Below are positions 1 through 9,500 of a DNA stretch of 22,899 nucleotides, in pieces. A program made the translations under genes and the position numbers. The stretch's first letter is position 1; each line of letters opens with the position of its first letter. Source of the DNA: Aplysia californica (lineage: Eukaryota; Mollusca; Gastropoda; Aplysiida; Aplysiidae); contig NW_004798490.1 of NCBI RefSeq assembly GCF_000002075.1, positions 81,848-104,746 on the forward strand, written 5' to 3'. The notes beneath the pieces are model-generated. The model did no database searches, was not told where the DNA came from, and saw only the letters and a program-made list of their open reading frames with translations.

Positions 1-13
1 ACACATACACACA

Positions 14-44
<31 letters not shown>

Positions 45-86
45 CCCCCCACACACAAACACGCACACACACACACCCACAATAAT
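1..86. repeat. CA/CT compound microsatellite
   Basis: Mixed (CA)n and (CT)n with short C runs, in the intron after exon 11 of the minus-strand gene. It begins 10 nt beyond the exon 11 donor and continues past the window edge. Confidence 0.9.
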
Positions 87-96
87 AATAACATAC

Positions 97-224
97 CCGG
101 AGTATTGCTCATGGCAATCTGCCGCCGAATGTCTGAATTGAACACCAGCTCCAGGTAGATGCTAGCGATCGTCCTCTGACAGAAGATGGTCCCCTCACTC
201 GCAGCATGGGCCAGGTCATCCAAT
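97..224 (-). CDS. Coding exon 11: fourth armadillo-type repeat (last exon in window)
   Basis: Completes Gly400 and encodes residues 401-442 plus one base. Acceptor ACTCTGTAG, donor GTATGT, ending phase 1. The reading LDDLAHAASEGTIFCQRTIA then SIYLELVFNSDIRRQIAM is a fourth, less regular armadillo-like repeat. There is no stop codon, so coding continues left of the window past the microsatellite at 1-80. Confidence 0.87.
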
Positions 225-565
225 CTACAGAGTACAATCAAAGAAGATTTATATGGAATTCATTACTTTTCGTCCATCTAAATAAAGAGAGATGCATCAA
301 AACAATCTGTTCATCCAAACTATGGAGAACGAAAATTGTGATCTTTGCATTTTATTTGCTTGCGTGAACAGAGACACCATCATGAAGACATAATCACGGT
401 CAAAATAATATAGTGTTGAGAGAAAGTAAGACAGACTGACACAAAGTAGAAAAAGCAATAAAAACGACACAGGAGCAATAAGAATAATGATAATAAAAGT
501 GGTAATAACACATCACTAAGAAATATGAAAAAAATAACCAGAACAAAGCCCACAGCATCAGGAGT

Positions 566-599
<34 letters not shown>

Positions 600-3598
600 G
601 TAATAGCAATAATAATAATTATGATTATAATGATAAATCCAAGTATATATTTCATCTTTCACTGATAATTTATCCCATATTCTATACCTAGTAAAACTAA
701 CATATCATCTACGTAATCAATAACAAAACAAAACAATATGTGATGCAGCATGGTGATATCAGGCGCTCGTCAAAATAATGAAATTGTAGAAACTGACATT
801 TTCCCATAGGTATCAATTTTTTATTTTCTGGCTAAAAACCTTTAATGTTCATTTGAGAACACATTTCTGTGGGGATTTTACGGAAAAAAGTTGGTTAAAG
901 ACACAAAAAAATGTACATTTTCAGTTTCAACGGACTCTCAAACTATGGAAACAACATAACTTTGGTGGAAATGTTTTTGCTAATTTTACCCTTATAACCA
1001 GGTGACCCCCACCTCCTCCAATCGATAACATCTCACCTGGGATTCAAGATAAATCAGGGGGGTTTTTTAGCTAAATGAAAAACAAATGAACAAGTTTTAA
1101 GATGATACCAATAACTCTACATTCCCTAAAATGACCAGCGCCTGATTCCACCCCGTTGTGATACATATAGCAGCAGGAAAAACAAGAACATTCCATCCCC
1201 CACCCTCACCTCCCCCCAGCCTCACCCCAACCCCACTGAAAATAAAACTACAACAACAACAACAACAACAATCTGTCCATTGTGCAGCGAAGAGCCCCAA
1301 GATTTGGAGCACTGGCAGTAGAGATGCCCCCTACGGAGGTCCGGTGGTAGCATATTCTCTTTGGGGAAGATTCAGAGAGGTTGGACTGCCTCTCCGGCTA
1401 CCCAAGAGAGGTGGTGGCCCTGGCGTAAAGCACTCTGTTTGGGGCTCCAAACAATGCAGAAGGATAGGCTATCTCACACACACATAACAACAACAATACA
1501 AAAAAACCCAACAAAAACTGTCCCAAGCGGTCACTACTTCTCGTCTCACCCATGATCCCTGATGACCGCCTGCTTGTTTTCGTCCGAGTCTGACACAATA
1601 GAGTAGAGGGCCACGGCTGCTTCCTGCATGACTCGGGGACTTGGGGAGTAGAGTACGGCGGAGAGAGTTTGGACACCCCCACTTTCCACAAACGTGTCCT
1701 ATAAACAGAATTTTCCCACAAAAGGGGTAATAATAAAAATAGTTTTCACACAAAAGGGTAATAATTTTTAAAAAATCTTCATACAAAATAAGTAATAGTA
1801 ATAATAAAAATAATTCTAACACAAAAGGGATAATAATACAAATAATTTTTTAATAAAAGGGGTAGTAATAAAAATAATTTTAACACAAAAGGGGTAATAA
1901 TACAAATAATTTTTAAATAAAAGGGGTAGTAATAAAAATAATTTCTACACAAAAGGAGCTATGATAAAAATAATTTTTACACAAAAGGAGCTATGATAAA
2001 AATAATTTTCACACAAAAGGGGTAATAAAAATAAGAAGACAATAAATTAATGTTTAGTGCACAATCAGCAAACACAAATAGCGAACTTACACATAATATA
2101 GCAAAACACGCACATAGTTAACAGGTTTTCAGGTCCTAAATTTTTTTCTTAGACATCAATTATTTTGTATTTAAATTGCATACTTACTGAAACTATGAAC
2201 AAAAAGATTTTCACATCCCGCCGATTTCGTAGTGCGCATGCAAGATTGATTTTGATATTTCCAAAGAAAATGACGACAAAAAGAATAAAACATTTTTCTT
2301 ATTCAGAACCAGATCTTTAACAGTCATCTGCGATCATAGTCCCCCATTCATTTTTCTCTACTCAAATATGTGTGTGCCCCTAGAGAAAGGTACCAAAAGT
2401 CGCCCCAGACCGTTTCGAGCAACAGCCTGATAATGACAAAAATCACTTATTTGAGTAAAATGTGTTTCCATAAAAAAAAAGATCCAACATTTTTTTACAA
2501 TGTGCTCAAGGGGTTTTCATTGATTTGACTTCTAAATGTTTCATTTAGAATTATTTTGAGAGAAGGGTATAATAAAAACAAATAATGAAAACTGTTTTTA
2601 AAAGGAGTTAGTATCTATTGTTAAAGCACGTTTTCTCTTCCCTGCTAAGTTTTACCATTGAATTCCATTCACGATATCGATGTCAACTGAATGCCAAGTT
2701 GGAAATGAATTTTCCATGAATAAATACATTTAAAAAATCGTTTATTTTAGTTTGTATGTGTTCTCACGTTTGTTAATCTTAAAAGCTCATTTTCTCAAAA
2801 TTATATCTTTATTTCATACCCTACCTCGCAAAATGTGCAGTATCTCAAAAGATATCTTAAAAAATTCAACAATCCCTGTGTTTAGCATTGAATTTCCTAT
2901 AAGGTACAACCTTTAACTCAAAATGGTCAAAATCCGACTTTTGGTACCTTTCTTTAGGCAGACACACATATTCTTTAAAAAAAACACAAAAAAAACATAA
3001 AAAAACAACATTTTTCTGGTCTTTTCCCTTTTTCCATCTGTTCAAGTAATCATAGTAAGTTATTCTTGACATACTCCATCCTCTTTTACTCTTTTTCTTC
3101 CCCCCAGAAAATATTAAAGATATTATTTTCACAAGTGGATGAAAAATGTACGACACTTCTTTATCAAACTTTAACAAAAGAGCTAGACATTAATTTTTCT
3201 AATCAACAGTCTTATCAACAAAACGCAGTATACCCTGATCAATAATATTTTTTTAAAGAGACATTTTGCAGCCAGCAAAAAAAAAGTACCATTAACATTA
3301 GGTGCACCCATTAAAGTAATATCTTTGAGGTATGAAATAGTTCTCAAACAGAGAAAGAAACATGGTGAGAATCACACACACAAAAACAGATGTAAACACA
3401 GTGGTGTGACCAAATAAAAGGGCATATGCCTTAACATACACATACCCACACACATACACACACACAGACATACACACATACACACACATACTCACACAGA
3501 CACACACACACACACACAGACACACACCCACCCATCCAGACACACACACATACAGATACACACAGACACACACATACATACATACACACACACAAACA

Positions 3599-3629
<31 letters not shown>

Positions 3630-6493
3630 ACTGTTATTGAGTGCAGAATTTTGTTTAATTTCAAATTTTCTTTTAAACATCCTGCATGTCTTTGGGGGGG
3701 GGGGGGGGTTGCATTCTAAATGATTTTAGACATGGCCAGCGTCAGACTTGGGTGTAAATCCTTGAATATTCTACAAATGCCGAGTTAAATGATTGGTATG
3801 TATTCAAAACTTGGATTTGAAATCCGTAGGAGAACGAACCCTACACAAAAATACATACACACACTGACAAACCTCCTCTGTACGCTCTCATCCCCCCTTT
3901 CCCACCCCCCACCTCCTCCGACCACCCCTCTGTAGTAGTAGTACAGGGTTTTACGGCACTCGCAACTGGCCACCACCCCTCTGACCGACCTTCTACATAC
4001 ATAAGCCACATACAGACTCACATACCTGAATGCTGGGTATAGTGAGAATCTCTGCCAAGGCCTCAACCGCATGCTCTTGGGTCACTTCATCCCTCGACAA
4101 AGCAAGCTTGGTCAGCACTTCCAGACTGGAGAAAAAATTTGCAGGAAAATTGTTAGTGAGGGACAGAGAAGGGAAAAAAATTTAGAAATAATATACATAA
4201 TATAACAAATACTGGTGCTATTTGTACATGGAAAATAATGATGGATGTTGCTCTGACCCAACAGTGTCACTTGTTTCTTGAACATTTTTCTTTTTTTTCT
4301 TCTTCTTCTTCTTCTTCTTCTTCTTCTTCTTCTTTACCATTTAATAAAGTTATTATAAAGTTCATTTATACTGTTTCAGTCTGTTGTGGATGTAGCGGAG
4401 TCAGAAGAATGTAACTGATCTGCTCTTCTCAAGAGGTAATAAGGGTTAAGTTTTTAGAAGGTAGGGTGTGAGTTGTTTTTTAAACAGGCAGAAATAATTT
4501 AATGGCTATGGTAGTTTAAAAGGAACAATATAATAAATTTAAGTCGAACACATATTTTGATTTTTTAATAACGTACCGAAGTAAAGATTGATTATAAGAA
4601 TGTTGCCAATTGTTAAGACTTTCTCATAACTTACAGTCCTTTGTGTTCTTTAAAAAAAAACCCCAAAAAAACCCAACTAATTGGGTGGCAAAAAGCTGAA
4701 ATTTTGAAAGAGAAAGAAAACAAGGAAGATAAAGGACTTGGTACCATTCAAAAACTTATTTCACTAACTCCCTTTTATCAGAAAATTCAGTAGCTGTCAA
4801 GCTTTAAAAAAACCCAATTTTTGAGGAGCGAAAAAAAAAAAAGAATATAGGTCTCAAGCACAATCATACCCTCCTTCTGCCACAATTCTGAATTTGTTAT
4901 CATCGGAGGAAGTGGCCATAGCAGCAAGGTCATAGGCAGCAGCTCTTTTTTCCTTCACCCTGCAAACAGAAACAGCTGAGCTGAACACTTGGAGAAAGGT
5001 AGGAAGTTTGCTTGATATGCGGTTAGTAATTATATAATATGCCTACGGAAGCCTTGTCATCAATGCTTTTTGACAGGGTCAATAATTCATACTCCTACTA
5101 CAGGAATTTGCCTAACTGTATAAAGCCAGTGGTTGTTTTTCTCTGATTACAGTAAATTCAAGATATGCACGTGGAGGAAAAATGAGATTTCTACAAAAAC
5201 AGAATCAAACAAGGTCGATTGAACATACATGAACCATCATGGTGAAATCACACACACAGACACTTATACATACAAACTCATTTTATCAACACATTTACGA
5301 TAAATGGCCACTTACTTTCCAGATTTTGCCATCATCATCACTTGCTCAATTTCTCTCTCCTGAACCAGAAATCTTTCAATAAAATCTCCGACCTGTAACA
5401 AATAAAAATCAGTCTTAACAAAACAGTTTTCTCTCAGTTTTAACAAAAGGTGTTAATTTTTTTTACATCAAAACTTTAAACTATTCGCCATTTCATCCTT
5501 CTTTATGGTCAGATTGAGTACATTTTAAAGAAAATTATCTCCGAAGGCTGGTAAATATTCAACACAAAAAAGACATCACATAAAGACAAGATAAAGAGAT
5601 AATACATCAATGATTTAGAGCGATATAATCAAATACTTGCAGCAAAGGCTACACATTTACTCACCTCAATCTTGAAGTTCCTGAGCAAAAACGCTCCCAT
5701 GACAAATGTCAGAATCAGCAGCAGGAGATGGACTGTGAAGAAGGCAGCGCTGAAAATCTTTGTGTGAGAGCAGTACCCACGATAGGTCCAGTTAGAACAG
5801 TCTTCAGTCTAAAAACAACCAAAAATAATAAAAAGATTAAATTATGTCAATAATCTCTACCTTATTTTAAGATTCTAAAAAAAAAAAAGAATCGGGTGTT
5901 TTTCTGGTGAGAAATTCCCAGACTATTACACACTATAACAGATACAGTCTTCACATCTCAAGCGAACACACATAATAATATTTTAGAGAAATATTGTGCT
6001 ATTATATTCAAGTGTACCCAAGTAACTTTTTCACTCCTCATCAACCAAAGTAATACTGATTGACATCTTCAGAACAAATAAAAAGAACTAATAATGATCA
6101 TAATTGTTTCTCATTTTTTAGAAAGCATTAATTGAAATTAATATCAGAAGTAGGCTATGACATTTTTATTAGTTTCTTTTATAAAGATTTACTTTGGTTT
6201 TAGTAAAACACACCATCAAGGCATTTGAGATCTGCAGCTGAGAACTTGTAAGAGTGCCCACTGTAAGAACAAATAAGTTGTGTGAAAGAGTTTTTCTCTT
6301 CCAATATCCCCAAGTTTTGGAACTTTTTTCGCAACAGAAATGTGTTCTATGTATCAGAGAGAAAGCATTTAAGAAAGGTCATAAGACATATATATTTTAT
6401 TCAACCTTGTTTTCTGCCAGATGTTTTTGTATGTGAGAGTGTATCTATGTGTGTGTGTGTGTGTGTATGTGTGTTGTGTGTGTGTGTGTGCTA

Positions 6494-6581
<88 letters not shown>

Positions 6582-9500
6582 TGTGTGTGTATGGTGTGCG
6601 TGTGTGCGTGTTATTGTTGCTAAATGGTGTCACAATGAATACATCAGCTATGAATCATAATTCAGCACCATGCAGTGCTTAGACCCTTCTAGAGATTTTG
6701 CGCTATATAAATTAACATTATTATTAACACAGATTTATGCAAGTATCGAGAAATGGAATAATTACTTACAGCCACAAAAATCCATCCAGAGACGCAGAAG
6801 TACATTGAGGGAACAAAGCAGAGCACAGAAGCAATGAGGACTCCAATGCAGAAGTGTATTTTCCTGAGGAAAAAAGCAAAGACTGTTTCAGATAAAATAC
6901 CTTTCATGCCACAACCATCCACTATAATTGGGAGATCAAGAAGGACTTGAGAAAGACAAAATCCTGAATATGGTGCTTAGCAGTCTGGCCAGACTTTATA
7001 AACACTTTTCACCCATGCAGCGCGCAGAGAGCGCAACACTTATCCCCACGGACCAGGATACAGGTGCGGTACATGCTATATATTACACCGTCGCCAATCG
7101 GCGTCCTGTGGGGAAAAGGGACAGCTTCTTACCAGTGTGAGGGCATAGTGTTAAAGGCTAGTTACTGTACAGGTTCAACATTACTGTAAGGTCATTAGCA
7201 ATTCAAACAGGGTACAAAGTTTGTTTAAACATTTCTAAACTATTGTTCTGATAACATCAGTTTGTAACATCTGTGAACATAAACATTTAATTACCTTTCC
7301 AATAATATATAGCTGCAAATACAATGTTAACTGCACCATCTGTAACAGACATTTTATTTCTATGCTCTCAAAATGATTTGTGTGGATGCAAATTAATTAC
7401 ATCATGAATAAGATAGCAGAAAAATAAACTTGAGTATGTAGAAAAACATATTGTACTAAAATTATGCACTTCAATCATGTCATAACACAATTTTTATTTA
7501 AAGGAAGCACAAATAAAAAGACAGCAAACAAAACTCACAAATGCGATGTGTTTCCAACGAATCCTCCGATTCGAGAGTATGTAGGTACAAACCACGCTCC
7601 CACAGCCCATAAGATAAACAGCCAGAATACGCTGTACCAGTGAACGGTCAGCATGCTCAGGAATGTGAACAGGAAATGCACATACAGCAAGGCCTGCATA
7701 AGAAGAGGAAAAAATGCTTGATTGCTGGACAACATAATATTGTATAGTCTAACACACATAGCAAGCACATGCATAGTGAAATATGCATATATAGCAAACA
7801 GTTTTTAGGTCCTTAATTTTTTCTTAAACATGTATATTGTATTTAATATATGTGCAAACAATATTCGTACATAACATACAGATTTCTGTGTCCTGCTGCA
7901 TTCTCTATGTGTACGTGCTAGACTGTAGATAATTGTTGCAGCATAGCATAATTGTTTTTAAGCTTAGATAAATGTTTTTTGTGAAGGAGGCACATCAGTG
8001 AGACAGAGAGCTCCTGGGGAATTGGTAGAGAGAGAAAAACAAATGTGAAAAAGCAAATATGGAAGGGCTAGTCACAGTGCAGAGGTAGATGAAAACAGTG
8101 GGACATTTTGGTCAGATTTGGAGCAAAAATCTTCTTTCAAAATGAATAGGAACATTAAGCTGCTTATTGTGCTTCCTTTCCATTTCTATATAGAGAATGT
8201 TATGCTTACTTTGAAATCTGCAACCATGTGTTCCCTTCTATCAAATGTGTGTACTTCTGCTTCCAAAGCATGTTTCACATCTGCAGGCTGCCCATGGTTG
8301 TACCCATCAAAGTTAAAATCACTACTGGCAACAGAGCGAATCTCCATCAAGACCTGAAGAATAATCAGCAACACATACTACATTGTGAAAATGTGAAAAT
8401 GTTCATATAAGTTCCTAAAGGTTCTAAATACTGGACAATGATTTCTGAACTTTCTTACAAAAGAACAAGTACTGGTAAAAGATTGAAGGTGAATAACTGG
8501 CGATCAAAAACAGCGTCAACACTTTTTGATTACTTGTGTATAAAATCTAGTCCTTAACTCTCTACGTTTTTTCCTTTCAAGTGACAAATATACAAAATTC
8601 TCTCAAAGGTAGGTTATGTTACAAAAACATTTTGCTGCTTCAGTTACTCTTCACAGCACCCACATGAACAGACAGTAACACTGTACCTCTGTCTCAGTAG
8701 GCTAATAGTTTTTCAGCTGATCTTGAATGTTTTTGTGACAGTAGAAACACTTAAATATTTGCAGATCATAATGATGGCTCAATTTCTCTGATGTTGAGTT
8801 AAATCTAACAACTTTCTTAGGTCAAAATGATCAAATTTCAATGTTGTTGCGGCTTTAGGTAATTTGTCCGGACCTTACCTTGATAAAAAGTTATATAAAT
8901 TAAACTAGGGCGAAAAAAAGCAAATTTCCTATTTTTTCACATGGGGGCTGCAAATAATAATTGATGCACAAAATAACGTATTGAGCATTAACTCACTCAC
9001 TACCAGCTATTTTCGGGGTCGCTATTCCCTGTGTACCAGCCATTTTAAGGGTAATTTTGTTTAAATCACCGTGCTTTTGCTAATTAACATAGAGACTTGA
9101 AATTTGGAACATAATTTTTTAACATAAGAAAGAGTGCCCTGATGAAATTACAGCTCCGCTTTATTGTTACTTTTTTTTTCCCACAAGAATTTCAAATATT
9201 GGTCAACAACTGCGTTCCCTTTGCCTTTCTTACTCACGCCCTTCTCCACTACTGCATTCTTTGTAAATTTCCCCACCTGGTTCATCATAACAAACCTTTG
9301 ACCAATTCATCGGTTTCAGAGTCAATTTCGTCGTCAAAAGTTCAAAAACAGTCAAAGAAGCGACCTACCAATGTGGGAAATGTCTGTTCTCAGGGTGGTT
9401 GTCGTAAAAATCAATAATTCAACTTGTGCGTGTCCGATTTCGGTTTCGTTTCTTTCTAATGAAAGATAATTGAAGGGGCTACAAAAAAGACAAACCAGTA

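Noticed and set aside
380-655. Poly-Ile and poly-Leu minus-strand frames
   Set aside because: Translations of the AAT microsatellite inside intron 10.
3298-3680. Cys/Val-rich minus-strand frames
   Set aside because: Translations of the CA microsatellite in intron 9.
6254-6682. Overlapping frames with Cys-Val or Thr-His runs
   Set aside because: Produced by the TG microsatellite; no real protein.
6928-7140. 70-codon plus frame MGDQEGLEKDK
   Set aside because: Lies antisense in intron 4, has no recognised domain and no splice or promoter support; probably repeat sequence.
9142-9417. 91-codon plus frame with a Cys-containing end, possibly a piggyBac C-terminus
   Set aside because: The CxxC pattern of that family is not there and the frame has no other transposase motif.
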